A stretch of DNA of 64,000 bases from Pseudoscleropodium purum. Its lineage: Eukaryota; Streptophyta; Bryopsida; Hypnales; Brachytheciaceae. Both the position numbers and the translations under genes were made by a program. Below, piece by piece: positions 45,357-56,447 of the stretch (position 1 is its first letter; every line of letters starts with the position of its first letter). The stretch spans positions 7,380,501 through 7,444,500 of the forward strand of contig OZ017802.1 of NCBI GenBank assembly GCA_963969395.1. The letters run 5' to 3'. The notes beneath the pieces were generated by a model. The model was given only the letters and a program-made list of their open reading frames with translations. It was not told where the DNA came from and searched no databases.

Positions 45357-47099
45357 AATAAAGAACAACTCTACATCCTTAAGAGACAAAGGTGGGAATA
45401 AATGGAAAAAGGAACTCTATATACAATCAAAAGCAAGCTAATTAAATATCCTATAAATTCATGAAGAACTCCCAACATCTCTTTTGAGGTCTACCTCTTG
45501 AAAAGAATCTCCAATTTCTTGACTATTATATTTATATGTAATTGTAATTATTTTAAAAATTCCCTAAATTTTTTTTTCTCAAATGGTTCTAAGGATCAAT
45601 ATTCTTCTTCTTTTACTTGACATATGCATTTTTGGAATGTTTTTCAATGATTAGTGTTATCAATTATACCATTATTATTACATTATCTTTTTCATCATTA
45701 TGGAGGTTATAATTTATTGCAAACTTTGTAGATAGAAGTAATTTAATTGCTTTGTAAAACCACTATGAATTTGAAATCTACATATTGATAGCTTAAACAC
45801 TTTCTATTGTAGATTGTGTATTTTAATATACATGACTACTTTTTTCAAAATGTCAAATTTAAAAAAAAAAAGCCAAAGTCCAAGGGTAAGAAATCTAATT
45901 TTTAAAGAAGATATTTTTATACAAGGTGTGTGACAAAAGACTTTCACTATGAATCCATATTTGAGGCTAACTTTAAACATTGCCACTCCTAGATGATCAA
46001 ATCAACCTACCATAATTTAATATATTTGTAGAGACCTTCAATTTTGTCTCTCTCATCTTTACACACAAAATGAATGCTTTTAATTTTGAATTGACTAATC
46101 ATAAGTGGAATTTAGGATGAAAATGATTTGATATAGATTTGGTGCATCTATCCTCAACACATAGGATGAAAGGCTTGGGGAATTTTTTAGGGGCTTAGAG
46201 CACTTGTCATCAACTTTGGTCTTATGTGAAGCCCTTACCTTATTGGGGTGGCAATGCTTTTAGTCAAAACATCTTGGAAGAATGTACTTGCTTTGAAGAC
46301 AAGGTGGAAGAGACAAATCTTCATGCTGAAATCTACTTACAATACATTGATATCCATACCTTTTTTTACGAAATTTGAACTTGTAGAATTTTTCATCAAA
46401 CTTCAATAGTGTGAATTTTTCGAAATATTTTTGAAATTAAATGTAAAGAAAAGAAAGGTGTGCCTATGGATGCTTTCTTCATATCAATGCGATTGAGTTT
46501 TAAAAATTCCTCACTATTGATTTTCATTTCTTACTACTATACAATGTAAAATAAAAAAATAGATCCCTAAAAAATCATCAAAACTAAAGTTATTGTTCTT
46601 TGGTATTGAAATTTTGTAAGCTTGATTGAGATGGTATAAGAATGCAAGGATTTTATTATGCATGACACAAAATATTGATCCTATTCCACATTATGCAAAA
46701 TTCTTTGAATGGTACAATAGCATTTTATACCTTAAATAAGGTTGTTTGTTTTGTTTTGTCTCTTATGGTAAGATCCCTCAAACCATGTGTCCCATGGTTG
46801 CATTCTTGGTATTGTTAGAAAGCCTTCTCCAAGAAGGGGTGCACAAACTTTATTTCATGGTATTTTGACTCACAAAAAAAGAAGATATTGATTTTTGAAG
46901 TTTTTATGAATTAAAAAATCAGAAAATTATTTTTTACTTTTACTTTATACTCCATATTATACTCTTGGCAATGGCATAGGGCATACTAGTACAACAGTTT
47001 GAAAGAGTATTTGTACCCGTACTGTATAGTACGATATTGATATAGGAGTATAAATTGCTATGAGATACCAATAATCTCAATAATGAATAATCCATCCAA
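45357..47099. other. AT-rich intergenic DNA
   Basis: No gene or complete repeat recognised. Confidence 0.4.
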
Positions 47100-47700
47100 G
47101 AGTGCCTTTTCTTTTTCCTTTTTCTTCTGTTTTTTTCTGAAACAAATGAAACGGATAAAGAGTGCCTTTCAAAGCTCCTTGTCCACACGGAGCATTCATA
47201 ATTGATTCACTGACGGAGTGACGGACGGATCGGGAGCCGTGGTTTCTTTTCTGGGTCAGACAAGTTAAAGTGAACTTAAGTTTTACAAAGAAAGATGTGG
47301 CTTCCGCCTTCACTCTTCTTCCGTTCATTTTGATCTTCTTCCCCGGTGTCAGATGACCATGCTTTCAGTACAAGTTGTTTGGCAAAGGAGCTTATGCAGT
47401 ACGTGCAGTACTATGCATGTGCCGAAATGTACATTTCGATCTCCTTGTAGACGATATTTAGAGCTACTGTAGACTTAGCAAATAGCACCTCGAAGATGAG
47501 TGCCTTGTTGTTGTTACTGCTGCTGCTGCTGCTGTTGTGGTTGTTTCCCTTTTGGTTTTCTTTTACTGTACTCCAGATAACCAGGTTAATAAAATGAACT
47601 TTGCCGTGAAGAGGCGTCTCAGTCACATATCCAATGCAACCGAAGATAATCCAGAGTTGCATTTCAAACTGCAGGATTCATCGAAAAGCCGCATGATTTC
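47100..47700 (-). other. GC-richer island with possible terminal exon fragment
   Basis: A minus-strand frame at 47411-47662 ends ...EVLFAKSTVALNIVYKEIEMYISAHA-stop. Its last 13 codons and the following 40 bp are homologous to 20763-20870. A serine/asparagine run (GCT/GTT repeat at 47505-47540) precedes it. It may be a 3' exon of an unknown gene or a repeat that captured one. Confidence 0.35.
47391..47411 (-). repeat. Exact 21-bp repeat, copy 3
   Basis: Reverse complement identical to 15911-15931 and 20802-20822; it overlaps the stop codon region of the frame described for 47100-47700. Confidence 0.8.
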
Positions 47701-48970
47701 ATGACGGAAGATCCTGAACGATCTTCCGTCCGGAAATGGCAAAACAAGAGTGAACTTGAAACGTCCTTCCCTTGCTGATATTCTTCTCTCATCTGGTTTT
47801 TTTTAAGGTGTAAAATACTACAATTGCGCTGTAGATTTCAGGGTACGGGTAACGAACTGACCATGCGATAAGTTTTTGAGCCAATCTCATTATCTACCAA
47901 TTGATTCCTCAACGAAAAGCTATGGTCTAGTTAGAGGCTCTGCATTTGTAAAGCATTTGCTCTTCAGTTCTCTACCTCTTGAACGTTTGTCTGGAAGTAG
48001 GAACGTTAACAATGTCAATGTTAATTAGTAATGTTGGTTTTCAATTCAGACCCAAATGAATAAAGAGTTCGTCAGTTGGGTTGTAACGCTTGGTGTCATG
48101 TTCTTGTGGTCGTAGAAAGGAGGTCTAGCAGCATCATTCGGCTACACTCTGACACACTCTGACGTGCTTATCCATGGTTACTGATAGGAATCGGAGCAGA
48201 ACCAAATGGAATGCCTTAACTTACCTTATCTTCAAGAATTCTCGAGCGAGCGGGCAAGTGAAAATTGTTGCCAGATATCCGCGCGTCCCGGATTTTACAT
48301 TCAAGCTCCTCCGGAGTCCGGACAAAACTCTTTCGGGTGCAAAATTACGGAAGCTGACTTCAAGCTGCATCTGTGATCAGGAGCCCAGTGAAGACGTTTC
48401 ATTGACGTTAGTCTTGTTTCTTTGTGGCGTTGCACAATGCACACGCAATTATGCGAAAGAGGCCGGGCTGCCAAGGTAGCTGACTTGTCGCCACCAACTG
48501 CTTGAAATCAAAGTTTAGGGTACAAATCGATTCATGGGTTGTACTGTACTTTGTAAACATTCATACATTTGTTTTGTTTTTGTTTTTTTGTTTTTTTGGA
48601 AACAAACATTCACACATTTGGAAGGGGCTTCTGAGTTGGAGAATAGATTCTCAAAATCCGTGGAAAAGAGAAAGTTAAAAACTATTCCATCCTGGAACCT
48701 CCGAAGCTGAGTGACACCTCATCGATAACATTCAGAGGAGCAGTACACCTTTTTCACGTGAAAGTTGCATTGCCAATCACTTTCTTGCATGCACCTCCAC
48801 ATAAGTAAGAGTCAAGGTTAAATCTTTGAATGATCTTTTCCATAAATCGTCTTGAAAGGACCTTGTGAACATACATATATTGTTTGTTTTAGAAAATTTT
48901 GGAATATCTTAGAATATTTCAGAAAATATTATAATATACCATTTACAAGTATTTTGAAATTGATATGAAA
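47701..48970. other. Mixed-composition intergenic DNA
   Basis: The plus-strand frame 48174-48479 (MVTDRNRSRTKWNALTYL...) is 101 codons of fairly even composition but has no recognisable domain or partner exon. A T/G-rich tract lies at 48572-48600. No gene is called. Confidence 0.3.
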
Positions 48971-49547
48971 TTAACCCTAGAGCGCTCTAACATCCATTTT
49001 TTGGACAATGAACAGATTGAAGTTCTTGTTTCTTTCTCATTCCTGCTTAGATGAAAGTCATCCTAATTTTTGGTGATACTCTGTTAAGTTCTTGTCTTAT
49101 CTAATGGTTGGATTTGGTGTTACTAGAATACTAATTTTTCAAAAATTACAAATGTGGAAGTATGTCAAGTGGTCAAATTGCATTGACTCTAGTTCAAAAC
49201 CAGATTAGCAAAAATGAGGTCCTAAATGTAATGAATACAAAAATTTCTAAAAATCACCATGTCAAGATTACCTCATTTCAAATGTGTTCCAACAAGTTTT
49301 ATTCAAAAAATGATAATAGTTTGCTTGTTATTGAATTTAGAAGGAATTTTGAAATTTCCCTTTCAAAATTTATAGAAAAATATTGGTGATAGCACTAGTG
49401 AATCTAACCGTATGGATAGAATTTACAATTCAAAATCTACAACTTTCATTTGTACATCAATTCCAAAATATTCTTCCAAGTAACACTTTATAACAATTTT
49501 TCTCGAATCGTCAAATTTGGAAATGGATCCAAATGTTTAGAAGTTAA
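48971..49547 (+). mobile_element. TTAA-type element, 0.58-kb subfamily, 577 bp
   Basis: Starts TTAACCCTAGAGCGCTC and ends AATGTTTAGAAGTTAA, TTAA at both ends. Full-length inverted match to 542-1132. The plus-strand frame 49162-49389 lies inside and is not conserved as coding. Confidence 0.8.
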
Positions 49548-51024
49548 TAAAAGGTACCAAACATAGAGATAAGAAATTATCCATACAATGGATCTTTCAC
49601 TTCTGAGACAAGCAACATCCATTGTGTGACTTACGAATGTTTTCAAGAGCTCATTGTTGTAGGTACAAGAAGTGGATGAAGCATATCAAAGTATATTTGG
49701 AAAAGTAATTTTTGTCTATTTTCAATGACACAATGAAGGATCCTCTCAATTGGTGCTTAATGATTATTGTGCAAGGTTCTTGAATGAATTCATGTAGGGA
49801 TGGAAAGAGAAAGGAAAACTTGCAAAAATAAAAATTTGATGCCTAGAATCTTACCATGCCATATTTTATTTTGCCAAACAATCTCCAATTTAGCATTTGC
49901 CATCTTCCCATGTACTCTTAGGAGTTAATCTCAAAAGGATTAAAGAAACCACTTTGGATTTTTTGATAACTTGGGCAAGCTCTATTGGCTTCATAACTTG
50001 GAAGTTTTGCATGAAATCTTTGAGATGGATGTTGATCATCTTAATCTATATGAGAAGCTTTGTTATACTTCATTTTGGTAAATATTGCAAAAATTATAAT
50101 TACAAAATTTAATGCCAAAGCAAGAAGCAAAAAAATATTAATTAATTTTATTTAATTGTTTAGATTGATACCTACTTAAAAACATTTGATTCATTCAATT
50201 CTGAATATTGAGATGAAAGTTATGAGGTGTTCTATTTTCAAGGCAACAAAGGTAGATAAAACATGTAAAGTTGTCTCTTGAATTCAATTTTGAAAATCTC
50301 CAAATAAAAATGAAAACAAAAGATATATGTTGCTTACAAGAACGTTCTTACCATTGGATTTACAATTGTTAATTTTTTATTAGAGTTATTAGCGCTTTAG
50401 GTGGGGTTTTTGTAAGTATTACATTCCACTTTCTATTATTTTTAAAGATAAATATGAAAAGAAATTGATTAAAAAAATTTCCACATATTTTCAACCCATT
50501 TTCAAACATGTTGACTAAATTATACAAGTTATTGGACATACGTGTTTGTTTTTTTAAATGTTGAAAGACAAAGCTTGACATTTGGAAAGGGCTAGAAAAG
50601 ACTGGTTTGAAGGTAAGGCACATTGAACTTGCAATGGTTGGGAATTTTTACTCTAAAATCTTAGGAAGATATTTTTGAACAAATTGAATAAGGAATCCTA
50701 TGATTGGATTTGTTAACAAGTAAATATAAATGAAGATTCTAGCCTTGTTTTGGATACTTGTGAGTATAATTTTGAAGTAGTTTTGACCTCAAAACCTTGC
50801 AATCTTGTAAAGATTAAAATGACTTTGATCATTATAAACTAAAGTTAGTGAAGTTTTTGATTTAAAAAGTCACTAGTAATATAATTTGAGGGTACTAGAA
50901 TTTTCATAAAGGTATCATCAATTGGGTTGAAGAAAATGATAAATCATTTGTTTCTACCTACTTCATATGTAAGTTTGCTAGCAAAGATAGTCTACACAAC
51001 AGATACACAATGTACATTCAAAAG
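49548..51024. other. AT-rich intergenic DNA
   Basis: No gene recognised. CTCTTAGGAGTTAA at about 49915-49928 may be a lone right end of the TTAA family. Confidence 0.35.
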
Positions 51025-51195
51025 ATTAGAAACTATTGATGAACTTAACTTATAAATTTTCTAAAACAAAACATATACTCAATATAAATTATAAAAGAGC
51101 ACCTTAAAAAAAAAAAAAATTTTAAGATTAAACACCATTGACAAACTAAACTCATAAATTTTCTAAAATAAACCATGTACTCAATATTAAAGAGT
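51025..51195 (+). repeat. Tandem duplication of about 100 bp
   Basis: The phrase CATAAATTTTCTAAAATAAA...ATGTACTCAATAT near 51150 repeats TATAAATTTTCTAAAACAAA...ATATACTCAATAT near 51050. Confidence 0.6.
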
Positions 51196-51396
51196 AACTT
51201 TCATAGAAACACTTTATATTCTATGGAAGGAGAAGGGATATAAATGGAATTATAGGAATCAATGTTTAATCTATCTAAAATTGTTGTTTTCTTTTTCTTG
51301 ATTTGGTTCTTGAAACTGTCCATGTGAACGATATATAACTCATCTTGCAAAATGGTTCAAGTTGTTGATGTGATTTACAATTTGAAGTATTACAAC

Positions 51397-51633
51397 TCAC
51401 TTATTATTTGCTTTGTAGGCTACCTTCATCAATACAAAATACATTTGTTTGTATTGATTTGTATTGTACTCCTTAAGTAGTTTAGATCTCCGAATACATT
51501 CAACAAAATGTCTCATCATATGAACTTTGATGATGTTGAAGCCAAACTTTTGAAATTGTGACAAAATATTTTTAAATGAATCTACAACCTTGTTATAAAT
51601 CCAAAATATGGAAAAGATTAGCATGATTAACAT
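51397..51633 (-). pseudogene. Possible transposase fragment (Plavaka/CACTA-like)
   Basis: The frame reads ...FKNILSQFQKFGFNIIKVHMMRHFVECIRRSKLLKEYNTNQYKQMYFVLMKVAYKANNK. The order lysine-aliphatic-H-M-x-RHF, an invariant-looking YNT, and a final KxAY(K/R)(A/S)(T/N)N(K/R) recalls the C-terminal part of Plavaka-type transposases of the CACTA superfamily, where YNTE...LHI...K.AYR.TN is typical as I remember it. Only this piece is readable; no catalytic DDE segment is seen, and the AT-rich surroundings are full of stops. It is best treated as a relic. Confidence is limited because no alignment could be run. Confidence 0.3.
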
Positions 51634-51639
51634 AGTGTT

Positions 51640-52905
51640 GTTTCCTATGGTAACCCATACAAATTTTGACTCTTATATTGTGAACAATGAATAGTATGCT
51701 TCGTTGCAATGTTTCATCCAATTGACTTATCATTCATTCCAAAATTAATCCTTAAATCCTTTGAAAATAACCTTTTTATGAGCATTTGTTGAAATTCAAA
51801 TTAATGATATAATATTGGTACAAAGACATGCAAAAATGTGCAAAAATGAACAAATTCTATTCATATTAGTAGATTGAAATGTTTCACATTTGTTATATCA
51901 TGTATGTTCTTTTAGGTGATACCAAATTTCTAGAGATAGAAAGTGGAAGCATGTATACAAAGAATGATCTTAGAATACCACCTTGTCTATGTCAATAAGT
52001 CTAGTTGCTCCAAACCTCCTTCCATATGTAAGTTGCTTTATATTGCACCACAATACCACTTTAGAAAAAAAACAATTTTATGAATCACTAGTTTCAAAAA
52101 TAGACCTACTATACAAGGGATAATCACCTATAATTCTATAAACTATGAATAATAATGGTTATTTTTCTTCTAGGTAACTTAAATACCTAATTGAAGATTT
52201 TTCCATTTTAAAAATATTCTACTATTCATAAGATGACAAACTATTTATTTATAATTCAACTTCAAAGATAATTCTCAATTGTTGTAAGGATGCTGATCAA
52301 TGTAGGCAAGAGAAAATAATAAAATAATATAAAATTCAAAAGATGGGAATAAGAAGATGAATGACTCCAACTATTATAAGGTTAGTATATATGAAGGATC
52401 CATTCATTTAGGGTCCCCTATATAGATGGAAACATGTATTACTTGCATAATTGCCCTTTGTTCAAATGCAACAAAATTGGTATTTGATATATAAATAATA
52501 TCTTTCCTTGTCATTTCTCGAGATTCAAAACTTTGAAAATCATGCATCTTTTTTGAAGTACATCAATTGTTTATCCATTTCAATAAATGCTTTTTGATTC
52601 AAAGCCAACTCTTTATTTGCCATTTCTCTTACACAAGAGACTAGAGTCTTGGAGACACCAATATTTGATTGGTGTAGAACATCAACATATAGTGCTCAAT
52701 AAGGGTTTTGAAGCTCAATGTTACCTCCATTAAATCCTCATAGTGCTCACTACAAAAATTTAGTACAATACAAAATTCAACATCTATTAGAACAAGTTTA
52801 AAAAACTTCCTATCAAAATAATACTAAAACAATTATCTATTTATTACATATATTAATTTGTGAATCATAAAAGCAAAAAATGTGAAGTAAGAGAAAAGAT
52901 TCAAG
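51640..52905. other. AT-rich DNA upstream of the transposase-like relic
   Basis: If the relic at 51397-51633 is real, the missing upstream parts of its gene would lie here on the minus strand. I see only short interrupted frames. Confidence 0.25.
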
Positions 52906-53226
52906 TCAACTTACAAGGATCGGATGCAGAGAGTACCTCTTTGAGATGTCATCAATTTCTTTTATGATCAATTGATTACCAAATATCTTCATGTTCTTGA
53001 AAAATTGTATCATCTTTTCATTTGATCTTACTTCATTGTTGATATGAGTGAATGACAAATATTCTTTTCTATAGAAACATGTGTTGCATGGATATTGGCA
53101 TTGGTTTGTGTTGTACGTACATGTACATTTTACAAGATTTTTAATGAGATTCAACTCCTTTAAAAGGTTGTGAGTTCTTGGATTGTTGTGAATGTGGAAA
53201 TTGTGCCACAACGATGTCACATCCAT
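52906..53226 (-). CDS. Uncharacterised open frame, 106 codons
   Basis: It starts MDVTSLWHNFHIHNNPRTH, includes a cysteine-rich stretch CTCTYNTNQCQYPCNTC and ends KRYSLHPILVS. The cysteines could suggest a metal-binding module, and it lies on the same strand about 1.3 kb from the transposase-like relic, so both could derive from one element. No family is recognised, and a chance frame is possible. Confidence 0.2.
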   Translation of the reverse strand: MDVTSLWHNFHIHNNPRTHNLLKELNLIKNLVKCTCTYNTNQCQYPCNTCFYRKEYLSFTHINNEVRSNEKMIQFFKNMKIFGNQLIIKEIDDISKRYSLHPILVS

Positions 53227-53278
53227 AATATAATGGTAGTTGAAGTTCGGCTATGTCAAATATTCTTATAATCATATA

Positions 53279-53424
53279 TATGAAACTACTACCATTGGAT
53301 TAATAACACAGTCTATTTTCAAAAAACATATATATTTTGAGAAAGACTCAAAAATTTGAGAAGGGATAGATAAAAAAAGAGGAACAACAACCAAAAAACG
53401 GTTGTTTGGGTCGTTAGGGGTTAA
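53279..53424 (+). mobile_element. Right-end fragment of a D-subfamily TTAA element
   Basis: Begins GATGAAACTACTACC-like (TGAAACTACTACCATTGG) and ends GGGTCGTTAGGGGTTAA; matches the last 150 bp of 37627-39290. The left part is absent. Confidence 0.75.
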
Positions 53425-54719
53425 TCCTGTCAACTATCTTAAAATTGGATTAATTAAAGAGATTTGATCAAGACAATTGATTTTGAACAAATACATTGTA
53501 AAGAGGAATTGGAAGAATACTTTTGATGCTAATGACAAATAAGATCCTAATTTTGTAGTAGTTTAACTCTCTAAATGACTTTCAAGGCTCTTTGGTTTAT
53601 TTTCTATATTTTTCTAGTTTTTAATTTTCTTGTTGTTTTCCATCTGCTTCAATTAGTGTTGATTTGGATCTATAGAGAAAAAAATAAAATCCATCCTTCT
53701 TAAGATCCTTCTTCTCCTAACGGAGTGAGTTTGGACTAAAATGGGAGGTAGAAAGATTATTAAAACCTCTTGTCCTCCTTTGATGGAACAAATTTAGACC
53801 TTCAATTGAGCAAGTTTAGACTAATAGATATATGAAAATGAAAGATAAAATATAAAGGAAAGAGACGCAAGTGGCCCAAGATCTCAATACTTAGGAGATT
53901 ACTAATAATATGTCTCCAATGTGGTCATGGATGACCTTTCTATCTTACTAGCTTGGTAAGATAGTGTCCTCACATTGACCTCCAATTTGAACCATGATTG
54001 TCTAGAATACACTTCAAAGACCTAATAACACTACATGCCATTGAATTTTGATGGTTGAAGATGTACGTCAAACACCTTTGATAGTTTATGTATAACTACA
54101 TGACAAACATTTTTGTTTTTTGTTTATGTTTTCTAAAAGTATAATAGGAACTTTGCAATACATTCTAGAGATAAATTGCCCACCAATCTCTCAATAGAAG
54201 GTGCAAAAGACCAAGTACCATGAGTTCATGATCATTAACTTAATATTGGATTTTTGGTAATGGTAGCAAAATCATGTAAACTAGCCTTTGAGTATGGTCT
54301 TGTGAGCACTTTATCTCCACCCTTATGATCAAATGGAAACAAACGGATTCCTTGTGTTTTGAACTTTGAATTCAAAAATGGATGTCTAGATAGCATTCAA
54401 TTGGCTTCAATGTCATTCAAGGATTAAAAGATATTTCCTACTCTTAAGCCTTCTATCCAAAAAAATGCAAGAAATTGCGATAGCTATTGTGAACATCTCC
54501 TTTCAAAAATTGTCATATTTTTTTCCTCCCTACAACCATCAAATCAGGGATTTTTTTGTGAAATTCTAATCACCAAAGGGAGATAGTGCTCTTATCATAT
54601 GTCAAGGTATTTGTTTAATAAAGGGGCTTGAGTGAAGACCTTTAAATTGGGAGCAAGACTATTTATCTAAATAAATTCCTTGGGTTGCCACCCAATGAAC
54701 AAAAATGTCCTTAAACACC
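53425..54719. other. AT-rich intergenic DNA
   Basis: No gene or complete repeat recognised. Confidence 0.4.
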
Positions 54720-55630
54720 TTAAGTCCCAAACATTGTTTTTTGGAATTATAGATATTTTAGGTAGCTCACTACAAATGGAATTTTTCATTTTTTTTCTTT
54801 GAAATTTTCGTAGAACATGTGGTCAAGGAATAACTTTAAGGTCCAAGAATTTTCATAACTTTTGACTACATGGTTGAAAAAAGTTATTGCAAATATGTAG
54901 ATTTTATGCAAAGGCGAGCAACTCAAAACATTCTAAAAATCACTTTTTTAAGAAATAAAAATTTGAAATTGGTTTTTCAAGATTTATATATATGTAGAAA
55001 GTTTGAAATCATTCCATTTGGATTAATGAGGTGAAAGTTATGAAGAATTTTAGTTTGTGGGCAATTGTAGATCTTCCACTCTAAAATAAATTTTGAGGTC
55101 TTGTATTTAACTGAATTTTCAATATTTTTGAAAAAATAAAAAATTTAGGATGAAGATTTTTTATTACAACATTACAACCATTGGAATTTTTCAATTCCAT
55201 AAAAAAATTCTTCATAATTTAGTATTTTGAATCATTCTCTACATTTTTCTACTTACTATACTTTTTCAATATGTTGTACAATTCCAAATGATTTGAAATT
55301 TTTCAAGCATGTAGCCAACTTGCTTTAAAGAAAGAATCTAAAGATGCACAATCATTTTGGAGATTTTTTCATACAAATGTAACCTTTTAAAGTGTGGCTG
55401 CCCGTATTTTCACAAGGCCAAAAAATGGATTTTTATCTTGCAATCTACATCGTGGAAATTTCTGAAATTTTTTCCATATCTTCTCAAACTAGTATACTCC
55501 AAGATCCTAAGGTTACATGTGTCCAATTTTGTTTTTTAAAACAAAATTTGGTACTTGCACTAGAAATGAATCAAATGATAGTTTTGGATCGTTTTTAGTG
55601 AAAACATAATAAAAAATCTTTCACAATTAA
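54720..55630 (-). mobile_element. TTAA-type element, A subfamily, reverse orientation, 911 bp
   Basis: The reverse complement is collinear with the A copies (TTTTAGTGAAAACATAAT at its start, CTTGCAATCTACATCGTGG, AACTTTTGACTACATGG, GTAGCTCACTACAAATGG-like). Left end TTAAGTCCCAAAC, right end decayed to TCACAATTAA. Frames at 55357-55598 are inside it. Confidence 0.8.
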
Positions 55631-56447
55631 CCTCTAAAGGACTTGATCTATTGTGAAATGGTCAAACTTCTTGATCCATTGATCTAAATCTAGCCTTTTA
55701 AATTATGTTCAAACATCAATCTTGTATTTTTATTACTTGAAACTTTGAATTTTATATCATCTTGAGATATTACAATTTGTTTCATGAAAATTTGAAATTG
55801 TTTTCATTTTTGTTGGAAAAATTGAACATAAATGAGAAAAAATCGAAAAAACAACTTCAATTATTTGAAATTTTCTAGAGATATACAAGTAGAAATGGAG
55901 ATTTGTGTGAAAATTTCAATCGGTAATTTTAACTTTTGCACCTAAATAACCACATCAAAGTCTTTGAAGTCCAATATAACCATTAAAACAAATTTATCCT
56001 TTTATTTAAGTGATGTGTAAAATTTTGATATTTTTTATTTATGGAAAATCAAACTATTGTGATTTTTTTAAGTTGAAGGAGGAAATAAAATTATATCAAT
56101 ATAATATATATTAAAATAGGCTATAATTTAGTTTACCATAATTGAAAGGTAGAATGAAATACTTAATTTTAAATCTATTAAAAATTATAAAAATTATATA
56201 TGTATGTATGTATGTATGAAAACACATCATATTATATTATTTGGATTCTAATACATAGAGCTTTCAATTGCAATAAATCTTTCAATTTTTGACATTTCTC
56301 AAAATTTTATAATGGACTAATAACAAAACTTGGTAAACTTTTTATGATTAGTTGTAATCAAATTTCAAAAACATTTATTTTAAAAAGTGCAATCAAAGTT
56401 GAATTAAAGCACATCCACTTTTGGAATGTCTAAACATTTAGGATTAA
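55627..56447. mobile_element. Probable TTAA-type element abutting the previous one
   Basis: TTAACCTCTAAAGGACTTG begins at the very TTAA that ends the 54720 element, and ACATTTAGGATTAA closes about 820 bp later. The interior is AT-rich and only loosely similar to the other subfamilies (GAAAATTTCAATC, TTTTGCACC). Confidence 0.45.
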
